Part shown: in pieces, positions 1 through 6,976 of the stretch | Layout of the letters: each line of letters starts with the position of its first letter | Numbering within the stretch: position 1 is the stretch's first letter | From: Arthrobacter sp042667405 | GTDB taxonomy: Bacteria > Actinomycetota > Actinomycetes > Actinomycetales > Micrococcaceae | NCBI RefSeq assembly: GCF_042667405.1 | Contig: NZ_JBHVAL010000018.1 | Location: 1-64,000 of the forward strand | Length of the DNA stretch: 64,000 nucleotides | Direction: 5' to 3' | Program-made: the position numbers and the translations under genes | The notes under the pieces: generated by a model | What the model saw: only the letters and a program-made list of their open reading frames with translations | What the model was told of the DNA's origin: nothing | Databases searched by the model: none

Positions 1-3
1 AGC

Positions 4-100
4 CCTTAAACCCCACCCTCACGCACACCCCACCCCCTTAAAACCCACCCACACGCACACCCCACCCCCTTAAACCCCACCCTCACGCACACCGCACCGC
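4..100. repeat. 32-bp tandem repeat array I
   Basis: Three copies of a 32-bp unit; the CTTAAA landmark recurs with its first T at 6, 38 and 70, exactly 32 bp apart. Read on the minus strand each unit contains a GTGCGTGAGGGTGGGG-like core that resembles the cores of the arrays at 979 and 2088. The array ends about 55 bp before the HAD phosphatase start and may continue left of the window. Function unknown. Confidence 0.8.
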
Positions 101-156
101 GGGTCCGGCCCGTGCGCCCTCAGCGCGGCGTACCGGCGATTGACTAGACTCAAGGC

Positions 157-975
157 ATGCCCGAGGAGAAGAACGCCGCCGTTGCCGCATCTGGCCAAGT
201 GCAGAAGCACAGCGGTGAAGCAGCGTTCTTCGACGTCGACAACACGTTGATGAAGGGCGCCAGCCTCTTCCATGTCGCGCGCAAAATGTACGAACGCAAG
301 GCCTTTACCCTGCCCCAAGCGGCGGGCTTCGCCTGGAAACAGTTCAAGTTCGTGATGCGTGGCGAAAATATGGAAGACGTCCATGCGGTTCGCGACTCTG
401 CCCTGACCCTCGCAGCCGGAATCAGCGTTGAGGACATCAAGGCGCTCGGCGAAGAGGTCTATGACGAGATGATCGAGTCGCGGATCTGGCCCGGAACGAA
501 GGCTCTGGCCGAGCAGCATCTTAGGGTTGGCCGTAAGGTCTGGCTGGTGACGGCAACACCCATCGAGGTCGCAACCGTAATTTCCACGCGCCTCGGATTG
601 ACGGGTGCGCTGGGCACCGTAGGCGAAGTGCATGAAGGTATGTACACAGGGAAACTGGTTGGCGACATATTGCACGGTCCGGCCAAGGCGGTCGCCGTCC
701 GGCTCGTTGCCGAACGGGAGGGCCTCGATCTGGACCACTGCTGGGCCTACAGCGATTCCGCCAACGACATTCCGCTCCTGACCATGGTGGGGCACCCCGT
801 CGTCATCAATCCCGATGCCAAGCTGCGACGGCATGCCCGCGACAACAACTGGCCCGTGTACGATTTCCGTTCCGGTCGGCGCGCTGCAACCCTCGGACTG
901 AAGGCCGCAACAGTGGGCGGCGCAATCTATGGCCTGTGGCGTGGCTTCTCACGCTTCCGCAGCCCCCGTCTATAG
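157..975 (+). CDS. HAD-IB family phosphatase (SerB1-like)
   Basis: A 272-aa haloacid-dehalogenase hydrolase of subfamily IB, predicted to hydrolyse a small phosphomonoester. Motif I is FFDVDNT with nucleophile D26 and acid/base D28. Motif II is around T132/T134 (VTATP), the motif III lysine is about K177, and motif IV is YSDSAND with D200 and D204. The weakly hydrophobic segment at about 245-262 may be a C-terminal membrane association region. The start is supported by a -10-like TAGACT at 145-150 lying exactly 6 bp before the ATG with no Shine-Dalgarno, so the mRNA may be leaderless. In mycobacteria the relative SerB1 (Rv0505c) also lies near the bS22 gene and opposite to it, as here. The substrate cannot be told from sequence. 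Confidence 0.85.
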   Translation: MPEEKNAAVAASGQVQKHSGEAAFFDVDNTLMKGASLFHVARKMYERKAFTLPQAAGFAWKQFKFVMRGENMEDVHAVRDSALTLAAGISVEDIKALGEEVYDEMIESRIWPGTKALAEQHLRVGRKVWLVTATPIEVATVISTRLGLTGALGTVGEVHEGMYTGKLVGDILHGPAKAVAVRLVAEREGLDLDHCWAYSDSANDIPLLTMVGHPVVINPDAKLRRHARDNNWPVYDFRSGRRAATLGLKAATVGGAIYGLWRGFSRFRSPRL

Positions 976-978
976 CTG

Positions 979-1074
979 ACGCATCCCTCGCTCACATCCC
1001 ACGCACCAGGACCAAACCCTCATCCACATCCCACCCGCTTGAACCAAACCCTCTCCCACATCCCGCGCCCTGAT
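979..1074. repeat. 32-bp tandem repeat array II
   Basis: Three degenerate 32-bp units beginning at 979, 1011 and 1043 (landmark ACCAAACCCT or a variant). The array starts 3 bp after the HAD phosphatase stop codon. On the minus strand the units read GGGATGTGGGAGAGGGTTTG and close variants, the same family as the arrays at 4 and 2088. Confidence 0.8.
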
Positions 1075-1131
1075 CCAGTAGGCCTGTGGATAACTTCTGC
1101 GCCCCGAGCCCCAAGTGCGTAACAATGCCAT

Positions 1132-2097
1132 ATGCAGATACCGATCCCCGTGCCCTCCCAGCTGAAATCCGCTCCCTTTACCCTCGCAGAGGCCATTGAG
1201 GCCGGCCTGACTCATCGAGACCTTTGGGGTCGGGTCAGCATAGAACCGGTGAGCAAGGGCATTTACCGGCCGTCGAGTTGGGACTTTGACCTCGAGGGAG
1301 CTGCGAAATCGCTTTCGGCTGCGAGCCCGGGGGCCTGGATTTCGCACATCACGGCCGCCAGGCTTCACGGCTTTCCGCTTCCTCCCTGGCTATCCGACTC
1401 AAACGAACTGCACCTCAGCAAGCCGCGGCGCCTCCCGGCAGTACGGCGGAAAGGGGTTACGGGGCACACTCTTGTGGTTGCTGAGGGCGAGATTGAATCG
1501 AATCGAGGGCTTTGGATCAGCACACGTCCCAGAACCTGGCTGGACCTTGCCCGCACGCTGCCTTTGAACGAACTCATCTGCGTTGGTGACCACCTCATTC
1601 GCGTGCCGCGAGCCGAGTTCGAACAGCGGGACACTGCATACGCGACGATTGACGGCCTCCGTGCGATGGTAGACCGCCACAAGAACCTGCAAGGCGTCGT
1701 CCGCGCGCGGGAGGCACTCGAACTCATGCGGGTCGGCGCGGATTCAGCGCCCGAATCCATGCTCCGCCTTGCCATGCTGGATGCCGGGCTGCCGGAACCG
1801 GAGCTGCAGATACCCCTCCGGATTGGCGACCGGCTGTCGCCTTCAGCCGACCTCGGTTACCGCGAGCGTCGGCTTGCCATCCAGTACGACGGCGGCCATC
1901 ACCTTGAGGAGGAACAGATCCACAGTGACCGACGCAGGGACAAGGCGTTCCGCGCCGCCGGCTGGACTGTCCTTGTCTTTGGGAAGGACGACCTGGCTGA
2001 CGGTTTCAGCGACGCGACAGGGAGAATCAAGGGCGCCCTGCGGAAAGCATGGACAGATCCCGCCATACAGGCTGGCTTCGCACGCCCGAAGGGGTGA
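1132..2097 (+). CDS. DUF559/AbiEi-like protein with VSR-type endonuclease-like C-terminus
   Basis: A 321-aa protein of a type common in actinobacteria. Residues about 10-50 resemble the AbiEi-type antitoxin N-terminal region (FTLAEAIEAGLTHRDLWGRV, then a GIYRP motif). The C-terminus (about 205-290) resembles the DUF559/very-short-patch-repair nuclease fold: E208, D240 and Q251-Y-D-G before a basic helix (DRRRDKAFRAAGW) are candidate PD-(D/E)XK positions. No partner toxin gene is adjacent, so toxin-antitoxin activity is not supported. There is no clear Shine-Dalgarno; a TAACAAT sequence lies just upstream of the ATG. Its last codons and stop lie inside the first unit of a 32-bp repeat array. 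Confidence 0.6.
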   Translation: MQIPIPVPSQLKSAPFTLAEAIEAGLTHRDLWGRVSIEPVSKGIYRPSSWDFDLEGAAKSLSAASPGAWISHITAARLHGFPLPPWLSDSNELHLSKPRRLPAVRRKGVTGHTLVVAEGEIESNRGLWISTRPRTWLDLARTLPLNELICVGDHLIRVPRAEFEQRDTAYATIDGLRAMVDRHKNLQGVVRAREALELMRVGADSAPESMLRLAMLDAGLPEPELQIPLRIGDRLSPSADLGYRERRLAIQYDGGHHLEEEQIHSDRRRDKAFRAAGWTVLVFGKDDLADGFSDATGRIKGALRKAWTDPAIQAGFARPKG

Positions 2098-2242
2098 ACG
2101 AGCGTCCACACCAAACCCCGGGAACGTGAGAGAGCGCCAGCGGGAAACCCGGGGAACGTGAGAGAGCGCCAGCAACAAACCCCGGGAACGTGAGAGAGCG
2201 CCAGCGGGAAACCCGGGGAACGTGAGAGAGGGTCGGTGGGGA
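2088..2242. repeat. 32-bp tandem repeat array III overlapping a stop codon
   Basis: Five units with exact 32-bp spacing. GGGAACGTG begins at 2120, 2152, 2184 and 2216, preceded by a degenerate unit from 2088. The core is GTGAGAGAGCGCCAGC. Units starting at 2120 and 2184 are identical while the one at 2152 differs in its tail, giving a 64-bp higher-order pattern. The first unit contains the last codons and TGA (2095-2097) of the preceding gene. The array fills the space up to the bS22 terminator. Confidence 0.9.
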
Positions 2243-2248
2243 TGCAAA

Positions 2249-2280
2249 AATGCCCGCCACCTCGAGAGGCAACGGGCATT
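2249..2280 (-). terminator. Rho-independent terminator of the bS22 gene
   Basis: Inverted repeat AATGCCCG (2249-2256) and CGGGCATT (2273-2280). Read on the minus strand the stem is followed by TTTTTG, which gives an intrinsic terminator 20 bp past the bS22 stop. Confidence 0.8.
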
Positions 2281-2299
2281 CACGCTTGGTGAAGTATCT

Positions 2300-2398
2300 C
2301 TACTTCTTATTGCGGCGCTGGTGGCGAGTCTTGCGAAGCAGCTTGCGGTGCTTCTTCTTGGCCATACGCTTGCGGCGCTTCTTAATAACTGAACCCAC
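2300..2398 (-). CDS. Small ribosomal subunit protein bS22 (AURKAIP1/COX24-domain protein)
   Basis: A 32-aa, extremely basic protein (GTG start, MGSVIKKRRKRMAKKKHRK..., ending RRNKK) matching the actinobacterial 30S protein bS22, which sits on the small subunit near the decoding region. The start is fixed by AAGGAAC about 5 bp upstream and by the family's invariant GSVIKKRRKRM beginning. It lies 163 bp after a small HTH gene on the same strand, as in Mycobacterium (Rv0500A-Rv0500B), and is followed by a strong terminator. Such genes are often missed because of their size. Confidence 0.93.
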   Translation of the reverse strand: MGSVIKKRRKRMAKKKHRKLLRKTRHQRRNKK

Positions 2399-2561
2399 GA
2401 AAGTTCCTTACAAACTAGAAGGTCCTGTCTGTTGGAACGGATCCGCGGAAGCAGACAGTACAACTGACAGATTCTTACATTGACGTAAAACGTTCCTTAA
2501 CAGAGTACCGCTTCAAAGAGGTACCCCATGACCACGGTCCGCGAAACGGACCCCGGCGGCC

Positions 2562-2774
2562 TCAGGCGGTCTCGGTTTGTCCGTCGACCACAGCACCTTT
2601 AAGGTACTGGGCTACGGCTTCCTCCGGAACCCGGAAAGAACGGCCAAACCTGACGGCTGGCATTTCCCCTGAGTGAACCAGGCGATACACGGTCATTTTG
2701 GAAACACGCAGGACGTCGGCCACTTCGGCCACCGTCATGAAACGCGCATTCGAGAAGTTAGTCTCCGCGGACAT
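2562..2774 (-). CDS. Excisionase-family (MerR-like) helix-turn-helix protein
   Basis: A 70-aa single-domain DNA-binding protein. Residues about 13-60 form the winged HTH: MTVAEVADVLRVSKMTVYRL, then HSGEMPAVRFGRSFRVPEEAV. It belongs to the xis/BldC-type group; the mycobacterial counterpart Rv0500A occupies the same place before bS22. I chose the ATG at 2774 because AAAGGA lies about 8 bp upstream and because the homologous part begins just after it; a longer frame upstream adds 26 residues with no recognisable domain. It is probably a small housekeeping regulator, not a phage excisionase, as no integrase is present. Targets unknown. Confidence 0.85.
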   Translation of the reverse strand: MSAETNFSNARFMTVAEVADVLRVSKMTVYRLVHSGEMPAVRFGRSFRVPEEAVAQYLKGAVVDGQTETA

Positions 2775-2912
2775 TTCCCATATTCCTTTGCTCTCAGCCG
2801 ACAGGACACCCCCAGGAAACGGTGTGACGATGCTGAGCCATCCAACAACCATGTGCTAGATACTCTAGAGGCTGATGGGGCCTAAGTGAAAGCTTTTCGA
2901 AGAAGTGGGACA

Positions 2913-4043
2913 CTACTCCCCCGAGACCTCCCTGCGCTTCCGTGCGGAGGCAGCGAGCTGATCCAGTACCGACGCCGTGACGTCCCACTCCATGCAGGCG
3001 TCCGTGACACTCTGTCCGTACACGAGTTCCTGCTCGCCAGACAGCTGCTTGGCGACATCCAGGTTCTGCGCACCGCCCACCAGGAAGCTCTCCAGCATCA
3101 CGCCGGCGATGGGGGAAGACGAACCGGCCTCCAGCTGCGCCCCGATTTCCAGCGCGACTTCAGCCTGGCGGTGGTGGCTCTTGCCACTGTTGGCGTGGCT
3201 GGCGTCGACGATGAGGCGCGGGTTGAGTCCCTTGCCAGCGAGCTTCGATGAAGCCGCGGCAACGTCGGCGGCAGAGTAGTTCGGCCCCTTGCGTCCGCCG
3301 CGCAGGATTACGTGTGTGTCCGGGTTTCCGGCCGTCGCCACCAAAGCTGCACGGCCGTCGTCGTCGATTCCCAGGAAGGCCTGCTCAGCGGCCGAGGCGC
3401 CGCAAGCGTCGATGGCCACCTGGAGGTCGCCGTCGGTGCCGTTCTTGAAGCCAATGGGCATCGAGAGCCCGGAGGCCAGCTGCCGGTGGATCTGACTCTC
3501 GGTGGTGCGCGCACCGATGGCACCCCAGGAGACGAGGTCTGCCATGTACTGGGGGCTGATGGGCTCGAGGAACTCGGTAGCAGTGGGCAGGCCCAGCGCC
3601 GTGACCTGCTTCAGGAATCCACGGGCGGCGCGCAGGCCGGCTGCGATGTCGTGGCTGCCGTCCAGGTGGGGATCGTTGATGAGGCCCTTCCAACCGACCG
3701 TTGTCCGCGGCTTCTCGAAGTAGGTCCGCATGACAATCAGCAGGTCTTCCTTGTGCTTCTCGGCCTGGCTCACCAGCCGACGGGCGTACTCGAGTCCGGC
3801 CTTGGGGTCGTGGATGGAGCACGGACCAACGATCACGAGCAGGCGGTCGTCCACGCCGTCCATGATGGCGCGGACCTGGTCGCGGCCACGGTCGACGACG
3901 GCAGCCGAGCGGGCGTCCAGCGGCAGCTCTGCGATGAGGTCCTGCGGCGCCGGAAGCGGCTCGAAGCGGGCCACCCGAAGGTTGGAGGTGGCGGGCTGTG
4001 CGGATTCGTCCGAGGTCAAGGTTTCGGGGGCGATGCTGGTCAT
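2913..4043 (-). CDS. 3-deoxy-7-phosphoheptulonate (DAHP) synthase, type I
   Basis: A 376-aa enzyme that condenses phosphoenolpyruvate and erythrose 4-phosphate, the entry step of the shikimate pathway. It is the AroF/G/H (type I alpha) kind, about 25 residues longer at the N-terminus than E. coli AroG. Visible motifs are GPCSIHD (metal ligand C75), MRTYFEKPRTTVGWKG (106-120), KNGTDG (200-205), GGRKGPNY (249-256), DASHANSGK (H283), E318 and D348. The start is supported by AGGACC 6 bp upstream. It is preceded by an aromatic leader peptide with alternative RNA pairings, so expression is probably tuned to charged aromatic tRNAs. The gene closes a transcript that begins in the 46-bp gap next to the esterase gene. 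Confidence 0.95.
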   Translation of the reverse strand: MTSIAPETLTSDESAQPATSNLRVARFEPLPAPQDLIAELPLDARSAAVVDRGRDQVRAIMDGVDDRLLVIVGPCSIHDPKAGLEYARRLVSQAEKHKEDLLIVMRTYFEKPRTTVGWKGLINDPHLDGSHDIAAGLRAARGFLKQVTALGLPTATEFLEPISPQYMADLVSWGAIGARTTESQIHRQLASGLSMPIGFKNGTDGDLQVAIDACGASAAEQAFLGIDDDGRAALVATAGNPDTHVILRGGRKGPNYSAADVAAASSKLAGKGLNPRLIVDASHANSGKSHHRQAEVALEIGAQLEAGSSSPIAGVMLESFLVGGAQNLDVAKQLSGEQELVYGQSVTDACMEWDVTASVLDQLAASARKRREVSGE

Positions 4044-4080
4044 TTCTGGGTCCTGTCCGGGATGCGGAGCGGGCCCCTTT

Positions 4081-4187
4081 TCAGAACCCGCCGGATATGG
4101 CGAAGGGCAGAGAATGATCTCTGCCCTGTTGGCTCTGAAGGAAAGTTGGATGCGTGTCAGTTAGACGCGGGCCCCTCCAGAGCCAAC
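4081..4187 (-). promoter_or_regulatory. Attenuator-type RNA structure before DAHP synthase
   Basis: In mRNA order, segment 1 (4187-4174, inside the leader peptide's codons) pairs with segment 2 (4141-4128) over 14 bp with one G-U. Segment 2 can instead pair with segment 3 (RNA GGUUCUGA, 4081-4088) over 8 bp with one G-U. A separate perfect 9-bp hairpin AGGGCAGAG/CTCTGCCCT (4104-4112 with 4119-4127) sits directly against segment 2 and is followed by UUCG. Ribosome stalling on the Trp-Tyr-Ala-Tyr-Phe codons would cover segment 1 and free segment 2. There is no long U-run, so control could act on translation or on Rho instead of intrinsic termination. Confidence 0.75.
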
Positions 4188-4216
4188 GAAAAATACGCAT
4201 ACCAACGGTTTGTCAT
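4157..4216 (-). CDS. Aromatic leader peptide of the DAHP synthase attenuator
   Basis: A 19-codon ORF, MTNRWYAYFSLALEGPASN, directly upstream of DAHP synthase. Four of five consecutive residues are aromatic (W5, Y6, Y8, F9), which is the signature of ribosome-mediated attenuation responding to Trp, Tyr and Phe. Codons 10-14 form the 5' arm that pairs with a segment 16-29 nt past the stop codon. There is no Shine-Dalgarno; a -10-like TATGGT (4223-4228) lies exactly 6 nt before the ATG with TTGCCG 18 bp further out, so it is probably translated from a leaderless mRNA. Too short for ordinary gene callers. Confidence 0.85.
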   Translation of the reverse strand: MTNRWYAYFSLALEGPASN

Positions 4217-4222
4217 AGCCAC

Positions 4223-4252
4223 ACCATAACCACTGCCCGTCAAGCCCGGCAA
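4223..4252 (-). promoter_or_regulatory. Promoter of the leader peptide-DAHP synthase transcript
   Basis: On the minus strand TTGCCG (4252-4247), an 18-bp spacer, then TATGGT (4228-4223), 6 nt before the leader ATG. It lies wholly in the 46-bp gap between the leader and the stop codon of the upstream esterase gene. Confidence 0.6.
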
Positions 4253-4262
4253 ATCGTGTCCG

Positions 4263-5270
4263 TCATGATGACAAGAGTTTGCGCAGGAACTGCAACTGCT
4301 TGATCCAGTGGTGCTCCTGTCCGCCCTCGTGGTTGTTGAACCGGTAGACCTCCATGTCCTTCTCCGGGGACCCGCCAATAGCGCCGTAATTGTTGTAGCT
4401 CGCGAACACCGTGGACGGCGGGCAAATGTCGTCCATCTGGGCAGCCGAGAACAACGCCGGGACGGTTGCCGCCTTGCCCAGGTGCACGCCGTCGAAGTAG
4501 TTCAGTACGGCCAGCATTGGCTCGTAGCGGTCCCGGTGCCTGCCCAGGAACGACGCGATCTCCGGGTACGGACCGCGTGGGGCAATATCGATCGCACGGG
4601 GGAAGTCCTGAAGGAAGGGGACGTCCGGCAGCGCGGCGATAACGCCGTCGAGCCTTCCGGCCGTCAGCCCGGCGGCAGCGACGGTGATGCCGCCGCCCTG
4701 GCTCACTCCGGTGAGAACCACGGCGGAAGGGTCGACGGCGGCGTGGCTCTGCGCCGCTTCGACGGCGCGGAAGGCGTCCACGTAGACCCGGCGGTAATAG
4801 TAGTTGTCCTGGTGGTCCGCACCCCGGGTCATGAGGCCCGCGTAGTTGACCTCACCCGCCGAAGGGTGCGGATCCGGAGTGTCCCCGGAGACTCCGCCGT
4901 ACCCTTGGCCGCGGGTGTCCATAATGAAGTGGGCATACCCGGCCTGCGCCCAGCGGGTGTTTTGATTGACCAGGCCGCGACCACCCGAGTAGCCGATGTA
5001 CTCCACCACCACGGGAAGCCGCGTGCCGGGCTCCAGGTGCGCCGGAAGGTGCAGCCACCCCTTGATCCTGTCTCCTCCAAACCCCGAGAAGGTGACGTCG
5101 AAGGTGTCGATCACTGACAGATAGTTGTCCACCGGCTCGAAGACAGCGTCCAGCGGCAGAGCCCTGGCCTCGGCGATGGTACGGTCCCAGAACTGGTCCA
5201 GATCGGCGGGAGGTACGGCGCTGGAAGTGTAGTCGCGGAGCTGCTCAAGGGGCAGATCAAAGAGTGGCAT
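4263..5270 (-). CDS. Acetyl xylan esterase / cephalosporin-C deacetylase family hydrolase
   Basis: A 335-aa alpha/beta hydrolase of the AXE1 family (usually about 320 aa), predicted to remove acetyl groups from sugars, xylo-oligosaccharides or related esters in the cytoplasm; no signal peptide is visible. Family features are the MDTRGQGYGG and GDTPDP segments, the nucleophile elbow GVSQGGG, an acid region MDDICPPST and the final histidine in NNHEGGQEHH. The ATG at 5270 is preceded by TAGGATG at a suitable distance. It lies downstream of the sugar ABC transporter genes on the same strand but is separated from them by a strong hairpin, so it may be transcribed on its own. Confidence 0.88.
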   Translation of the reverse strand: MPLFDLPLEQLRDYTSSAVPPADLDQFWDRTIAEARALPLDAVFEPVDNYLSVIDTFDVTFSGFGGDRIKGWLHLPAHLEPGTRLPVVVEYIGYSGGRGLVNQNTRWAQAGYAHFIMDTRGQGYGGVSGDTPDPHPSAGEVNYAGLMTRGADHQDNYYYRRVYVDAFRAVEAAQSHAAVDPSAVVLTGVSQGGGITVAAAGLTAGRLDGVIAALPDVPFLQDFPRAIDIAPRGPYPEIASFLGRHRDRYEPMLAVLNYFDGVHLGKAATVPALFSAAQMDDICPPSTVFASYNNYGAIGGSPEKDMEVYRFNNHEGGQEHHWIKQLQFLRKLLSS

Positions 5271-5353
5271 GGGGACATCCTACGTCATGGTTTCGTGTGC
5301 CCCGTCACAGGGCTGGAGGCTCATGTGCCAAGCCGGCAGAAAGCAGCGAAAGC

Positions 5354-5391
5354 GCGGCCCCGGTTGATCACTGATGACCAACCGGGGCCGC
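5354..5391. terminator. Hairpin terminator after the ABC substrate-binding gene
   Basis: Perfect 13-bp inverted repeat GCGGCCCCGGTTG (5354-5366) with its complement at 5379-5391, 20 bp past the stop codon of the binding protein gene. On the minus strand it is followed by a short T-containing stretch. Confidence 0.75.
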
Positions 5392-5410
5392 GGTTTCGGC
5401 GCGTAACAAG

Positions 5411-6724
5411 CTAGCTGATGGCGGACTTCATTTCGTCCACAGCCTTCTTGCCGGCTTCTTCAGCCGAAAGCCTGTTGAACATGACCTCCGAGGTGTAGCG
5501 CTTGATTATTTCCTGGATGGCACCGGCGCCCTTCGGCGGTGCGGCAGGCGCCTCGCCAAGCTCGTCCTTGATGGCGCCGATGAAGTCCACTACCTTGACG
5601 TCGGCCTTTGCCAACTTGGGTGCGATTGCTTCGCGGACATCGGAGTTCGGGTAGACGCCGCGGTCTGCCAACAGGATTTCGCCGGCCTTGACGTTGTTGG
5701 TGAGGAAGTTGATGAACTTGGCGGTTTCCTCAGGGTGCTTGGTCCGAGAGGAAGCTGACCAGAACTGCGAGGCCTTGTACCACAGTCCGGCGTCGTCAGC
5801 CTTGCCCGTCTTCGACGGGAAGCGGAGGATCTGGAGTTCCCCACCCGCTGCCTTTTCGAGGGCCGGGAGCTGGTTGGACCACCAGAACGCCATGCCGTTC
5901 TTGCCGGTTGCCAGACCACTCTGGTCCAGCGGAGCGGCTTCCGCTTCAACAATTTCCGACGCCGACGGGACAGCCTTCTTCTCGCTCATGTCCTTCAGGA
6001 ATTCCCAGTAGCCCTTGATGTCAGAGGGCTCGAAGCCGAGCTTGCCATCCTGGGTGTACAGCGACTTGCCGTTCTGTCGCAGCCACACGCCAAGCGAGGC
6101 CTCATCCGTGCCATAGGCTGCGGCACCATACGTACCCTTGGGAGACTTGGCGGTTACCTCTGCGGCGATACGCTCGAAATCATCCCAAGTCCAGGTCTTG
6201 TCGTCCGGCAGCGCTACGCCGGCGGCCTGGAAAACAGCCGGATTGGCGAGAATGGTGGCGGCGTTGATACCCGCCGCAATACCCGTCAGGCCCTTTTCAC
6301 CCTTGCCGGCGTTCAGCGCGGCCTCGTCCATCTTGGACGTATCGATCTGGTACTTGGACAGGTCAAGAAGTGCACCGCGGGTGGAGTATTCGGTGATGTA
6401 TTTCTCGTCCATCTGGATGATGTCAGGAGCATCATTGGCGGCCACCTGTGTTGCCAACTTGTCCCAGTACCCGGACCAGTCGCCAAACTCTGCCTTGATC
6501 TTGATGTTCGGGTTTTCGGCCTCGAATGCCTTGATGGCTTCCTGCGTCAGCTGGGCCCGCTTGTCGCCGCCCCACCAGGAGAAACGGAGCTCGACCTTGC
6601 CGTCTGCGCTCTTGGCCTCGGAACCTCCGCCGCAAGCGGTGAGTGCAAGGACTGCGGCAGCCGTGGCCGCGATCAAAGCAGAGGCACGGAGTTTGCGCTT
6701 GCTGCGTTTGGCCTTGGCAATCAA
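5411..6724 (-). CDS. Sugar ABC transporter substrate-binding lipoprotein
   Basis: A 437-aa extracellular solute-binding protein (family 1, MalE-like), lipid-anchored outside the membrane. The TTG start at 6724 has AGGAG 5 bp upstream and gives a classical lipoprotein signal: basic KAKRSKRKLR, a hydrophobic stretch, then lipobox LTAC with acylated C31. A longer frame exists upstream, but it would run through the LacI operator and promoter and is not credible. The mature part has the usual ELRFSWWGG, DIIQMDEKYI and FWWSNQLPALE segments. It is the last gene of the first sugar importer and has its own promoter region carrying a LacI operator. Substrate unknown; the regulon suggests a uronic acid or derivative. 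Confidence 0.88.
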   Translation of the reverse strand: MIAKAKRSKRKLRASALIAATAAAVLALTACGGGSEAKSADGKVELRFSWWGGDKRAQLTQEAIKAFEAENPNIKIKAEFGDWSGYWDKLATQVAANDAPDIIQMDEKYITEYSTRGALLDLSKYQIDTSKMDEAALNAGKGEKGLTGIAAGINAATILANPAVFQAAGVALPDDKTWTWDDFERIAAEVTAKSPKGTYGAAAYGTDEASLGVWLRQNGKSLYTQDGKLGFEPSDIKGYWEFLKDMSEKKAVPSASEIVEAEAAPLDQSGLATGKNGMAFWWSNQLPALEKAAGGELQILRFPSKTGKADDAGLWYKASQFWSASSRTKHPEETAKFINFLTNNVKAGEILLADRGVYPNSDVREAIAPKLAKADVKVVDFIGAIKDELGEAPAAPPKGAGAIQEIIKRYTSEVMFNRLSAEEAGKKAVDEMKSAIS

Positions 6725-6825
6725 GGATTCTCCTGTTGTTGCTGCTGCGGGGGCGACTGCTTCACCCTCTGAATGTGCGGGCACTGATGTCTCCGATCTT
6801 CGTTGATCCTGATGCGATATGTATG

Positions 6826-6839
6826 AGAAAGCGTTTTCT
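6826..6839. promoter_or_regulatory. LacI-type operator 1 of the uronate regulon
   Basis: Near-palindrome AGAAAGCGTTTTCT about 100 bp upstream of the binding-protein start, just downstream of a -10-like CATAAT on the minus strand (plus-strand 6843-6848). Identical to the sites at 9091 and 18452. Confidence 0.85.
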
Positions 6840-6861
6840 TGAATTATGGTACAAGTCACAT

Positions 6862-6876
6862 TCTTGTATTACAAGA
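6862..6876. promoter_or_regulatory. 15-bp perfect palindrome in the binding-protein promoter
   Basis: TCTTGTATTACAAGA, perfect around a central T, centred about 24 bp upstream of the CATAAT -10-like box and therefore over the -35 region. A second overlapping inverted repeat TACAAG-N7-CTTGTA runs from 6850 to 6868. It is unlike the LacI operator, so a second regulator may bind here. Confidence 0.5.
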
Positions 6877-6976
6877 TACTGTCTTGTTCCTTTTTCCACA
6901 GAATTTCGACGGCGGCGTCTCGGCAGGGCGCCATGCCCCAGCAGGGGCGGCATGCCATCCGCTGAAGCCCGGGCGC

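Noticed and set aside
70..834. 254-aa open frame on the minus strand opposite the HAD phosphatase
   Set aside because: It has no recognisable domain and mirrors a gene with clear HAD motifs; long antisense frames are common in GC-rich coding DNA.
1132..2097. Antitoxin of a type IV toxin-antitoxin pair
   Set aside because: The N-terminus recalls AbiEi, but no AbiEii-like toxin gene is adjacent and the C-terminus looks nuclease-like.
1..2242. CRISPR array as explanation of the 32-bp repeats
   Set aside because: Units follow each other directly with no unique spacers, sequences drift between units, and no cas genes are present.
2562..2774. Phage or plasmid excisionase
   Set aside because: The domain matches, but the gene sits before bS22 as in mycobacteria and no integrase or phage gene is near.
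6725..6859. Longer 482-aa form of the first sugar-binding protein
   Set aside because: The extra 45 residues would be encoded across the promoter and LacI operator; the TTG with AGGAG gives a standard lipoprotein signal.
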